64,000 nt of DNA. Origin: Zygnema circumcarinatum. Lineage: Eukaryota > Streptophyta > Zygnematophyceae > Zygnematales > Zygnemataceae. The stretch spans positions 8,125,187 through 8,189,186 of the forward strand of contig CM074804.1 of assembly GCA_037447605.1 (NCBI GenBank), in the 5' to 3' direction. Under the pieces are notes generated by a model. The model was not told the origin of the DNA and made no database searches. It saw only the letters and a program-made list of their open reading frames with translations. Shown here in pieces: positions 24,886-36,381 of this stretch; position 1 is the stretch's first letter; every line of letters begins with the position of its first letter. The position numbers were made by a program, and so were the translations under genes.

Positions 24886-27042
<2,157 letters not shown>

Positions 27043-27944
27043 GGCCGACGACGGAAGTGGGAGGAAGAGAGAGGAGAGGCAGAGAGAAGGAGAGGGATGT
27101 GGGATGCATTAGCACAAGGTGTGGGAGATAATATAAGGGAAGGCGGGGGGGCATGGCAGCTCCCGCCCGGTTGAAGGCCCCTCTCGCCATGGCGGAGAGC
27201 GCTTTCCTTCCCTTCCCCTTCCGCTGATCTGCGGAGAAGGCTCTGCCGCTTCTGAGAGCCGTGTCGCCCACCACAACCCGATATATCGTCATACTATACA
27301 TATCCCGAATCGGTTTTCTATGTCAGCAGAGATATAATCGTGATATCTAATATATCGGATATTCGTGATATATCGGAATATACATATCGTATCGTCCCTT
27401 GGCGAGGTACAGTCTATACCGTACGAAACTGTACGGTAAACTCAACGACATTCCGCGGTATCCGATAATTCCTTCTTCTCAACGACGAGTTCCATCTGCA
27501 CATTCGCACTATATGAACAAGGACGATTCTGAGCCGATTGGAAGGGTTTTGGCCACTGCTGCCACTCGGGGCATCTCCAATACACGAGCGCCACGTGTGA
27601 AGTAGTGTTGACGTGGCGGTCCGCCATTGGAGGATGCTCGCTCCTGGTTCTCCAATGGGGGCCGGCCGGCCTTGATAAGGGGAGGGAGATTGGAAGGGGG
27701 GGTGGGGGACCATGGCGGCGGGGGAGGGCGGGAGAGAAAAGGGAGGGAGCGAGAGGGGAAGGGAGGGAGGGGAGGGGAGGTGTGTTGGCGCCATGGCTGC
27801 CATTAGCGCGCGGTCTCTCTAGCACGGAGGGCAGCCATTGCTGCGCCGTCCGACGATCAGCTGCTTCTTCTCGTGCTGAACACTTTGCTGTTGGAGAGAG
27901 AGAGAGAGTGAGAGAGAGAGAGAGAGGGAGAGCTGAGAGGCGCC
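27043..27944. promoter_or_regulatory. Divergent upstream region with ATATATCG boxes and CCGTACG motif
   Basis: Head-to-head spacer between the root-cap-like (-) and plastid-protein (+) genes. It carries several ATATATCG/CGATATAT boxes (27280-27395), then ACCGTACGAAACTGTACGGT (about 27418-27437, itself nearly palindromic), CACGTGTG near 27592, and GA-rich sequence just before the ATG. The same order, ATATATCG boxes then CGTACGG, occurs at 13.9-14.1 kb. Confidence 0.5.
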
Positions 27945-29819
27945 ATGACTGCGGTGGCAGCTCCCTTGCAGTTGAGGGGGAGTGCGAGCCAACCGGTTTC
28001 TGCTTGTTCAGGTACTGCAATGGCCCTTCTGAATGAGAGGCGAGGTGGAGGTGGTGCCCGAGTGCGCAGGCCTTGTTTTTCTCCTTAACTTCCATTGCAA
28101 TTCTTACCCACTATTTTCGCTACCTGCTGCATGCAGTCGACAATGCAGTGCAGTAGCATTTGAGATGAGCGAAGAGGTCATTTCATTTTGTTTTCTTTTT
28201 TCCTTCCTTTTTGGCCAGAAAAACGGAATGTTTCGAAATGTCAAGTCGCCGTTACTTCGTGGAATAGCAAAAGCAGATTGTTTCTATCATTACAGGCTGG
28301 TAGAGACGCTCAAATTATCGGGGCTACTGTTAGGCCATCGCTTGCTTGCCGAGCCAGCAAGGAAGGTAAGCTATCCAAGGTAGCACTTATCATTACAACT
28401 TCATGCACTTATGGGGGGGAGTAAGTGAGAGATAGAGAGGGAGAGAGACAGAGATAGAGAAAACGGGAGAGGGAAAAAAAGAGAGGGAGTGAGAGAGAGG
28501 GGGGGAAGGTGGACGGGAGCGCCGTGAAGCAGAGAGGGGGGGTGGGGAGTGGGAAGGGGGGTGGGGTGTGGGGGAAGGAGGTGGAGAAAGGGCTAGAAAT
28601 GTTTAGGATGGATGGAGAGCGTGATGAACACAGAGAGAAAGGGGAGAAGAAAGAGATGAGGGAAAGTTAAGTTCCAAGTTTACTTATTTTCTATGTGGGT
28701 GTTGGTAGGGAGGCAGATTTGGTAGAGCGTTCCCGCTCCATGCAACTAAGTGCAAGCGCTCTCTTGGCGGAGCTCCTGAAGGCAGACGATGTGCAGGCGA
28801 AGGTGGTGGAAAATTTGGACTCTGTAAACGAGGAATTTTTCACAATTGCATCGACGTATGTCAACATGGTGCGACTCCCGTGAAAACAGCTTCCAGTCTT
28901 TCTTTCGGGTTTTAAGGGTCATTATGGTCTTTCTGGTGCTTTTTTGTTGCGGGGTACCCCCCATGTTGTCGCAAGCTTCCATCCATGGTGCCTGAATGGG
29001 TGGCATTGTGGCCACTGTTTGCGGAAATGAATGTGGCCTGCTCACTTTAAGAGTCAGGGCTCCGCTTCTTCTCTTCATGGAAGCTGGGCCGCCTCTTTTG
29101 CAGCTGCGGATTTCCGCTCTTGCAGGGAGCATACATCGGACATGGTTTCTTACATTAATGAAGAGAGTTGCCTGCTGGCCTCTTCGCTACTTCTGTCATT
29201 GAATTTTAAGAGCCGGTCCGCTCATGCGTAGTGTTTACAATTATGTGTCGGTGCTGAATGTGCGTCTGTCTCCCCTCCCTCCCCTCCCTCTCCCTCTCCT
29301 CACTCTCCCCCATCCGCTCCCTTCCTGCAGGCACAGAAGGAAGGGAATACGGAGGTAGTGAAGAGGCTTGAGAGCACGCTGAAGATCGCCATGGAGGAGA
29401 AGAACAAGACTTTGCGACCGGAGATTCGACTCCTGAACCAGGTTTGTACACCTTTTTCTCCGAGTTTATGCTTATTTAGGGAGTCGTTTTACGAAGGGAG
29501 AGGGGGAGGGGAAGAACCCGGGGATTGTTTCAGTTGTCTGCGGTATCCTAATGGGGGGAAATGGGGTATGTCTGCGCAGCTGCTGATGGAAAAGAAGGGA
29601 GGAGAGCGCATCAAGACAATTCAAGCGAACTTGGAGTACTTGGAGCCGGAGTCGTACTTCTTCCAACTGCTGAACCGCTTCACGCTTGATGTGGAGAGGC
29701 AGCCGGAAGGTTCCACTAAGGCCGAGCTCATGGTGCAGCTCAAGTCCATTGCCAGGGAGACAAAGGAGGCCTCAACAGGCGTGAAGAGAACTCCAAAGAA
29801 GGGGTTTGGGGGGAAGTAA
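27945..29819 (+). CDS. Predicted plastid protein of unknown function, helical
   Basis: Five exons (27945-28011, 28219-28379, 28713-28868, 29331-29441, 29580-29819) splice in phase to about 244 aa. The first roughly 70 residues (MTAVAAPLQLRGSASQPVSA, ending near VRPSLACRASKE) are a good chloroplast transit peptide with a VRxxAxA-like cleavage region. The mature part is helical and charged: ALLAELLKADDVQAKVVENL, EEFFTIASTYVNMAQKEGN, LRPEIRLLNQLL, then YFFQLLNRFTLDVERQPEG and a Lys/Gly tail. I see no catalytic motif. The transit peptide and conserved-looking helices suggest a stromal or thylakoid-associated factor of photosynthetic eukaryotes, but I do not recognise the family with certainty. 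The donor at 28379 (GTAGCA) was chosen because it preserves frame. Confidence 0.75.
28425..28660. repeat. GA/GGGGT-rich intronic tract
   Basis: Low-complexity purine-rich DNA in the second intron of the plastid-protein gene. Confidence 0.7.
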
Positions 29820-30565
29820 GATGATTGGGTGCAAGTGGGTTCTATAAGCTTGAAATTCGTTCTTTTGGAAACGGGCCGGTGAAGGATGTGCCACCATGTT
29901 TAGATAGTGCAGTTCTGTGCAATATGTGCTACAAATTGTATTTAATCTGTTTCAAAGGATCGCTCTGTTGCGTATCTTGTAATTTTATCCACATTTTTGT
30001 CCTTTTCTCCTTCTAACATAGCATGGATGCTACACAGGCGAGAGGGAGTGGGGAGAGGGAGTTGCAAGTGGCGAGAGGGAGATGCTAGGGGTGCAACGGG
30101 CGAGGGAGATGATAGTGGGAAAAGGGGAGGGGTGACAGCAGCTGCAGGGGGGGAGGGGGAGGGAGAGAGGGATAGAAAAGGCGCTTTTTCAAGACCTCGC
30201 ACACCTAAAAGCAAATCTGCTAGTGTTAAATTAGCCACTTCAAGTCGTCAGATTGCAAGGAAGATAACCCTGCGGCCCTCCATGTCTACTCCGTCGAAAG
30301 CTCCACATGTCGCCCCGACATTCAAGCAAGATCGTCTCTCTATGGGCATGAAGCCGCCAAAAACTGGCATCGCCAGTGTACTCTCGTACATACTTACATA
30401 TGGTACCAAGTCAGAATTTACACAAGCAAACATGCTCTCCCTCTCCCTTGCACACTCTTTCCCTCTTCTTCTACCTCAAGCACGTTTTCCCGCTTTCTCC
30501 CCCAAAAAAAGACCACCAAAATTTTGGAAAAACTGTTGTACGTTTTGAAGTCGTACATGGCGATC
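29820..30565. other. Convergent intergenic region
   Basis: Between the plastid-protein gene (+) and the CYTH gene (-). An open frame at 29997-30548 (+) is low complexity at its start, lacks known motifs and runs toward the antisense of the CYTH 3' end, so I do not call it a gene. Confidence 0.45.
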
Positions 30566-32721
30566 TCATGAGGAGGCGTAGTCCGGCAGTTTCCCAGCAC
30601 GGAAGATTGAGAACTTGGTCGCCTTGCTGTAGGCGTAGGGGATGCTTGAGTCGCTCAGAAAGGCCTCTCTGCTTCCAAAGCACACTCACCAAAAGAGTTG
30701 CACTTTAGGGAAACCCTAGCCTCTCTCCCCTCCGCCACCCTCGCTCTCGCTCCTTCTCTCTCTCTATTTAAGGGCTCTCTCTCCCACTCTCACTTTCAAT
30801 CAAGGATCTTCTACTATAACTTTGAGCCCTAGATTCGAACTCTGTACACCGCATATAAAGGGAAGAACGGCCGAAGAGGACGGAAAAGGGCAGACAAGGT
30901 CTTACAGTTCCGATCGGAGGCGCTCTGGTTCTGACGTTTCACATTCAATCTCATATTGCGTCCCAAACGGAAACTGAAAGCAAAGAAAAGACACACGAAA
31001 TAAGCGTAGTGACGTTTCCTAAATTTTTAAAGGAGTGTCGCATGAGGTTAATTGTGACATGAAGATCATCATGCAGCCTCTCCAGACCCTAAACTATTGG
31101 AAACCTTAGGACAATAGAACATTGAAAGAGAGAAAGAGGGGGAGAGAGAGGAGAAAGCGAGAGAGGGAGGGGTAAATATTGAACTGATAGAGAGTGGTAG
31201 AGCTCAGAGGTAGAGTTGATTTTTCCTGAAGGCTTCTTCCAACCTTCGAAACCCTAAGTAGCAAAACGTTATAAGAAAAGTTTCAAACAAATGCTGAACC
31301 CAAAAGAGCGCCAAAACGTTGAAAATTATCTCATGCTTTAAACCCAAAAACAAAAAAGTCCTATGCAGGCAAAGGAAGGTAGAATGCAATCTAACCTTTG
31401 TTTCGTCAAGCTCAATTTTATGATCGTTCCAATCAAAGACCATCCGCACATTCCGAAAGCCTCCGAGGCAGACGAACTGTTTACAATCATACTTCTCCGC
31501 CTGCTCCCACAGACAATCATACTTCTGTAACATAAGGAGGCGGGGAACGAGAGAAAACGAGAGAGGGGGGAGGGCAGAGGAGAGAGAGAGAGGAGGGGGG
31601 GCGAGAGAGAGTGGAGGGGTGATCGAGACAGAGAGAGGGGGGAGGGCAGAGGAGAGAGAGAGAGGAGGGGGGGAGAGAGAGAGGGGAGGGGTGAGCGCGA
31701 GAGAGAGGGGGATAGAGAGAGGAAGAGGGGAAGAGGGAGCGAGAGGTGGGAGAGAGAGAGAGGGAGAGGGAGAGAGAACATATTGCATGTTATGGGTAGA
31801 GAGAGTACACACTCACTGTTCTGTGCAGGAGAGTGCTGCCAGTTGAGAGAAGCTTACTCGGATCGCTCACACACGTGCGTCCCAGCGACGGGTCGATCTC
31901 CTCTTCCTCCTGAAACCCCCAGCATTTGGAAAAACAAAAAAAAAAAAACGAAAAACAGAATGTGTGTATGCCCTCACGGTTCTGAGCCCTTGAAACCTCA
32001 CAAGTCCCAAGGACTGCTCAATGCCTTGACTCACGAGCCCTGGATTCTGAACCCCTTGAAGCCCTGAAACCCTAAAATCCGAGCTCCCTGAAGACCCTCT
32101 GAATCCTACATGCTAATTATATGAACAGAGATGAAAAGGGGGAGGCGGAGAGTGGGGGTGGGGGAAAGGCGAGGAGAGAGACAGGGAGGAAGAGAGAGAT
32201 AGAGAGGGGGGGAGGGAGAAAGAGAACGGAAGAACGAGGGAGCAAGAGAGCGACAGAGACAGACAGAGAGGGGGTGAGCGAGACCTCCGTGGCCCGCCCT
32301 ATCCCGTCCTCCATGAGCGCTCGTCCCTTGATCGTGACCACACATTTCGCATCGTCGTTGTAAAACCGAAGCCGCAGCGTCACGCGGCGAGAGCTCCTAC
32401 AGAGCATGAAAGAAAATATTTTTTTTTACACAAATTCAGCAACTCAATTTGTGGGGCTTCATCCCAAACACATTTCCAGCAAATCTCTTTCCTTCTTTTT
32501 ATCTTTTTTTCTCAAAAATTAATTTCATTTTTGCTCTACCCCCCCCCCCCCCCTCCCTTTTCTCCCCCCCCTCCCACTCACAGCTCCTGCTTGGCCCCAT
32601 CAAAGAAGATGTTCTCCTGGAAGTGGGTTGCCACGTGGCGATCTTTCAGAACACGTGCCACGTCAGCATGCGCATCAGCAGAGGGGAGCCGCAGCTTGAC
32701 CTCCACCTCCATGCCCGCCAT
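30566..32721 (-). CDS. CYTH-domain triphosphate tunnel metalloenzyme
   Basis: Hydrolyses triphosphates (inorganic triphosphate, thiamine triphosphate or similar) in a metal-dependent beta-tunnel. Six exons (32721-32582, 32396-32285, 31909-31817, 31524-31396, 30973-30906, 30668-30566) give 214 aa, with every phase agreeing. The diagnostic ExExK motif is at the N-terminus (MAGMEVEVKLRL). The family pattern continues with HFQENIFFDGAKQEL, VTLRLRFYNDDAKCVVTIKG, EEEEIDPSLGR, CLGGFRNVRMVFDWNDHKIE, LDETKFPFGTQYEIE and KFSIFRAGKLP. Acidic and basic tunnel residues are intact, so it should be active. The whole protein is a single CYTH domain, like plant TTM3-type enzymes and unlike the kinase-fused TTM1/2. 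No targeting signal is obvious. An in-frame upstream extension lacks features, so I chose the ATG at 32721. Confidence 0.94.
31550..31785. repeat. GA-rich intronic tract
   Basis: Contains an internal duplication of GAGAGGGGGGAGGGCAGAGG (copies at about 31561 and 31634). It lies in an intron of the CYTH gene, where the sense strand is CT-rich. Confidence 0.75.
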
Positions 32722-32904
32722 GGCGACCGTCCGTACAACTCCTGCAAACCCTAATTCCTGAACCCTCGAATCTCTATAGAGGAACCTAAAATTTCTGAGC
32801 CCTGGGCGCCCTAAAGCCCTGCGAATGGCCGGGGTCATGGGAAAGAGTGCCACGTGGCGGCCTGAGACACGGGAGGTGCCAAGTGGCTGATCCTTTTGAT
32901 TTCA

Positions 32905-33120
32905 ACGGCGATCCAGATTGAGTGAAGAATCCTACCTGGCAGTTCAATGGACAGTCCCGATTAGGTCAATGCTGGAACGTGGCAGTTTCATAGACGGCCA
33001 CGATTAATTGGTGGATCTTACGTGGCAGTACCATAGACGGTCCAGGTTGAGTAACGGATCAAAGAACAGCAACATGGACGGTTCAGATTGTGTGAAAGAA
33101 TCCACGAGAACGTTGATTGT
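32905..33120. repeat. Degenerate tandem repeat (about 55-60 bp units)
   Basis: Recurring segments resemble ACGTGGCAGTNNCATAGACG followed by GGTCCAGATTGAGTGA-like sequence. About four diverged copies are visible, with no coding potential. Confidence 0.45.
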
Positions 33121-33129
33121 TTTAGACCC

Positions 33130-33535
33130 GCCAAGCAAACGACCGCGAATGGGTGAGCGTCGGCCGGGAAGCTCAAGTTTGGCGCCGGGCAGCATTCAAA
33201 TGGCTTTTTCTGCCCTCCACGCGAAATCAATCGTCCGCGATTGGGCGAGCGGCGGCCGGGCAGCTGAAATGCTTTCTGGTCGTCCGTCGCCGCGATTCCG
33301 ATCAGGTGCAGCCCCCGTACAGCGCGTCCCGTCACGTCGCGCGCACCGTACGCCAGCATTCCCCCACGGCGGTGGCGCCACCTGTACGTCCGTACAGTCT
33401 GATCCACAGGGGAGATGAGGTAGGCGCGTGGCCGGCCATTTTGGGCCACCCCTTTGTCGTCCGGGCAGCTCGCTGCCAAACTTGAGCTGCCCGGCCGACG
33501 CTCGCCCAATCGCGGACGCTTGCCTCGCGTATGGG
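33130..33535. repeat. Inverted repeat with a third internal copy (MITE-like)
   Basis: The left arm (about 33130-33193, containing GTGAGCGTCGGCCGGG and AGCTCAAGTTTGG) is the reverse complement of the right arm (about 33470-33535, containing CCAAACTTGAGCTGCCCGGC). A third copy of the arm, TCCGCGATTGGGCGAGCGGC, lies at about 33236-33255. Arms of roughly 60 bp around a 275-bp centre fit a non-autonomous DNA transposon; no transposase is visible. Confidence 0.55.
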
Positions 33536-33738
33536 GCAGCCTGTAATAGGTTTGGTCTGCCCGGGTCCCTCCCCAAGGCCTCGCCCCGCGGCCCGGGCTG
33601 TCATGTCTCCCTCCCTCCCTCCCTCCCTCCCTCACCGACCACCCGCTCTCTCTCGCTCTCTCGCTCACTCACCCTCCCTCTCTTCTCTCGCTCTCTCTCT
33701 CTCTCTCTCTCTTGCTCTCTCTCTCTTCCTGCTCATCC

Positions 33739-34720
33739 ATGGCCGTGCCAGGTGCTGCCACGGCGGCAGCTTTCTGCTCCTTCTGGCTGCAGTGGATGCA
33801 GCTGCTCGGAGCGGCCTTGGGCGGCGGGCTGAAGGCTGCTGCAGCCGCCCGCCCGCACCTGGAAGACCTTTTTTTCGTGTGGTGCACCGTCTCCTGGCAT
33901 GCGCTGGCAGCCATGGCGGTGCTTGGATACAGCGCTTGGGCGTGGCTGCTTGTGGGCGCCACGGAACTCGGAAAGGCCTACCTTTTAGCGGTGGACTGGT
34001 TGCACGAGGAGTTCGCAAAGGAGTTAGCGAATCCTCGCCGGGTATGACTTGCTGCACCTTTCAAAGATTTCAAGCTTTTTGTTTTAAGGGTTGTTAGCAT
34101 CGGAAAGTGCCTTTTGCGTTGGTGCTGCTTGCTTTTGTATGGGCTAGTTTTGAAGGTTTGTATGCATCCCCTTGACTGATTTGGCGTTTTCTGATCTCTT
34201 GCTTTCAATACAGCCCCCTCAGATCGTAAAGACATATCCCAATGTCCGCCACTCGAATTATTATGCCAAGTCCTTGGATTACCCGAAGTTGAAGGCGCCG
34301 CTCTATGATGAGCCTGAGCCGCTATTCAGTGCGAGGTGGCCTCTATTCCGTGACTCCTCGCCAGTGTTCAGTGCGAGGCAAAATGCATTCAGTGAGCCGC
34401 AGTACAGCCGCCGCCACAGTGGTCTTGGGAAGGGGAAAATGGGAGTGGGAGGAAATTTGCAGAGCTCCTCTCCTTGGAAAAGGAAGCTGGGAAGCGACCT
34501 CCAAGATTTGGTTACCATCCATGAAAGGCTGAACAGCGGTTGGGATATCGAGGCGAGCAATGCGGCCTTGGCGCGTGAATCGGCTCTTCTGCGCGAGTCA
34601 CTTGCCCGCTTGGACAAATCGCTGCAAGTGAAGCCTCTCCATCCGATGTGGACTGATCCCAGAGGAGTGTTTTTGCCATCAGAGGATGGCCAGGGCTTCA
34701 AATGTCCTCTCTGTCCTTGA
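33739..34720 (+). CDS. Unrecognised protein: N-terminal membrane segments, C-terminal CPLCP
   Basis: Two exons (33739-34041, 34214-34720) join in phase to 269 aa. I do not recognise a family. Residues about 1-95 are strongly hydrophobic and Ala/Trp-rich, with perhaps two or three membrane helices (LLGAALGGGLKAAAAA, VWCTVSWHALAAMAVLGYSA, WAWLLVGATELGKAYLLAV). The second exon is polar and probably disordered at first, with short internal repeats of the type FSARWPLFRDSSPVFSARQN, then helical (ALARESALLRESLARLDKSL) and ends in MWTDPRGVFLPSEDGQ followed by FKCPLCP, a CxxC reminiscent of half a zinc finger. Codon use and splice sites look genuine. It is divergent from the CYTH gene. A membrane-anchored adaptor is a guess. 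Confidence 0.65.
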
Positions 34721-36381
34721 TTGAGGCAGGTTGTAAAAATAGAGTAGGAAAAAATAAGGCAATTTTCTTTTTGGTTGGAGAGAAGTGTGGCTCGCTACAG
34801 AAGCATCTCTTGCATGATGCTTGGTTTTTTTGTTTCGAATTGAAGCAGAAAGTGACAATTGTCACGCTCTGTAGTGGTCCACAGTCCTTGAGTCCACGTA
34901 GCAGAATAGCTGTGTCAGAAATTGTCAGCTCTAATTTTGTTGCCTTAAATGGCTGTCCATTTTGATGAATAAAGGGTCTCTTTTGATTGTATGACTCTCT
35001 CTATGCCTATTTTTTGCAGCACCATGTTGGTATGTTCATGCTGCTGTTGCGTTCAGAATTTGCTCTACTGCTAGCTCTCAATGGGATCCAGTTCCTCATC
35101 CCTCGGTACAGCAGCTGCTGAACATCGTCTTCTTATCTTCTTGGCCTCAGCTTTTGAGCCTCTCTTTCCACCCACACTATTGCTTATCAAGGAGAAGGTT
35201 CCAAGTAGGGGGCTCAAAAGCAACCAGCAACCCTCTACCTGTGTTCTCAGCACATTCTGTAAAATGGAAACATGCCTTTAACAATACCATTCCCCCCTTT
35301 CTCTCTCTATCTCGCCCTCCTTCACTATCCCTTTTTCCCCCTCTCAATGGTTGCAACCATTGGCTGGCTTCCCAGCCAACCACTGCCAATGAGTGCAACC
35401 ATTGGACCATTTATTCCCAGCCCACCCAATCATGGCCAATGGTTGCAACCATTGGCTGGCTTCCCAGCCAACCATTGCTAATGACTGCAACCATTGGACC
35501 TTTGATTCCCTCTCCACCCAATCATTGCCATTGGTTGCAACCATTGGCTGGCTTCACAGCCAACCATTGCCAATAACTGCAACCATTGGACCATTGATTC
35601 TTGCCCCACCCAACCATTGCCAATGGTTGCAACCATTGGCTGGCTACCAAGCCAGCCATTGCCAATAACTGCAACCATTGGACCATTGATTCCCGCCCCA
35701 CCCAACCATTGGATCCAATGGTTGGCTGGATCGGGAACCGACGGTTTGCAAATAACGACTATTCCAACTGTTGACCCAACCCATGGTCCGTCCAGCCCTT
35801 GGCCCTAGTCCAGTCTGATTTGGCACGTTCCTTTTGGAGGGATTCGATTGGACTGCTGATTTTGAAGTTTTTCTAGAAAACGGGACGAGGTATATTAACT
35901 GAGGTGTGGTCACATGGTCGAATTGAAAGGGCTACATCACTGTCGCAGTGTCCGCGCTGTTTTTCTGGACAGAGAGCTTTGCGACAGGGCATGGAACGGC
36001 AGTTTCAACGCTTGTGTAACGTAGGCCATGGACATGGAAGGGGTTGGTCCTGCCCTGTACGGACATCCAACATCTGATTGATAAAGAGGGAAGGGGAGAG
36101 GAAGGGATATGACAAGGCAAATTTTTGGAGCTCTGAAAGTGTCTTTCATGCTGTAAAAAATTCTATATAAAGAAGAACAAAATACCTTTTTCTTTTTTTG
36201 GTTAATAAGCGATGAGACTCCACTATGTACACCTCCTTACTACAATGTATGGAACACCTATCAAATATTGCCCCTCCACCCAATCCCTCCCCCCCCCACT
36301 CCCACCCCCTTTCTCTCTTTTCCTATCTCTCTTTCTCTCTCTCTCTCTCATACCCTTTTTAGCCCTTAAGACATAGAAAGG
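34721..36381. other. Convergent intergenic region with minisatellite
   Basis: Between the membrane-protein gene (+) and the TRAPPC11 3' end (-). The main feature is the 92-bp palindromic minisatellite (35349-35716). One GTACGGAC motif occurs near 36057. I see no gene. Confidence 0.5.
35349..35716. repeat. 92-bp tandem repeat with internal palindromes
   Basis: Four units begin at 35349, 35441, 35533 and 35625, a constant 92-bp period, with the fourth decaying into the flank. Every unit junction forms the palindrome (CA)ATGGTTGCAACCAT(TG), perfect over 18 bp where fully conserved, and each unit contains TTGGCTGG...CCAGCCAA able to form a hairpin. Differences between copies are point substitutions. 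The period is not a multiple of three, so apparent ORFs here are spurious. Confidence 0.92.

Larger units (their letters stand above)
32722..33738. promoter_or_regulatory. Divergent upstream region, repeats and GTCCGTAC motifs
   Basis: Head-to-head spacer between the CYTH (-) and the unrecognised membrane protein (+) genes. It contains GTCCGTACA next to the CYTH start (about 32729), CCACGTGGC near 32851, a degenerate tandem repeat (32905-33120), a large inverted repeat (33130-33535) with CCGTACGCC and GTACGTCCGTACAG inside it (about 33345-33397), and CT/CCCT-rich DNA (33606-33728). Confidence 0.5.

Noticed and set aside
29997..30548. 183-codon plus-strand frame
   Set aside because: Starts in GA-rich low complexity, shows no domain, and its end runs up to the antisense of the CYTH last exon. 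No splice partner found.
35349..35716. CRISPR-like array
   Set aside because: Units are contiguous 92-bp tandem repeats without unique spacers, in a nuclear intron-rich genome.
35154..35808. Overlapping frames with NGCNHWLASQP-like repeats
   Set aside because: They are translations of the 92-bp minisatellite. The period is not a multiple of three and both strands are open, so coding is unlikely.
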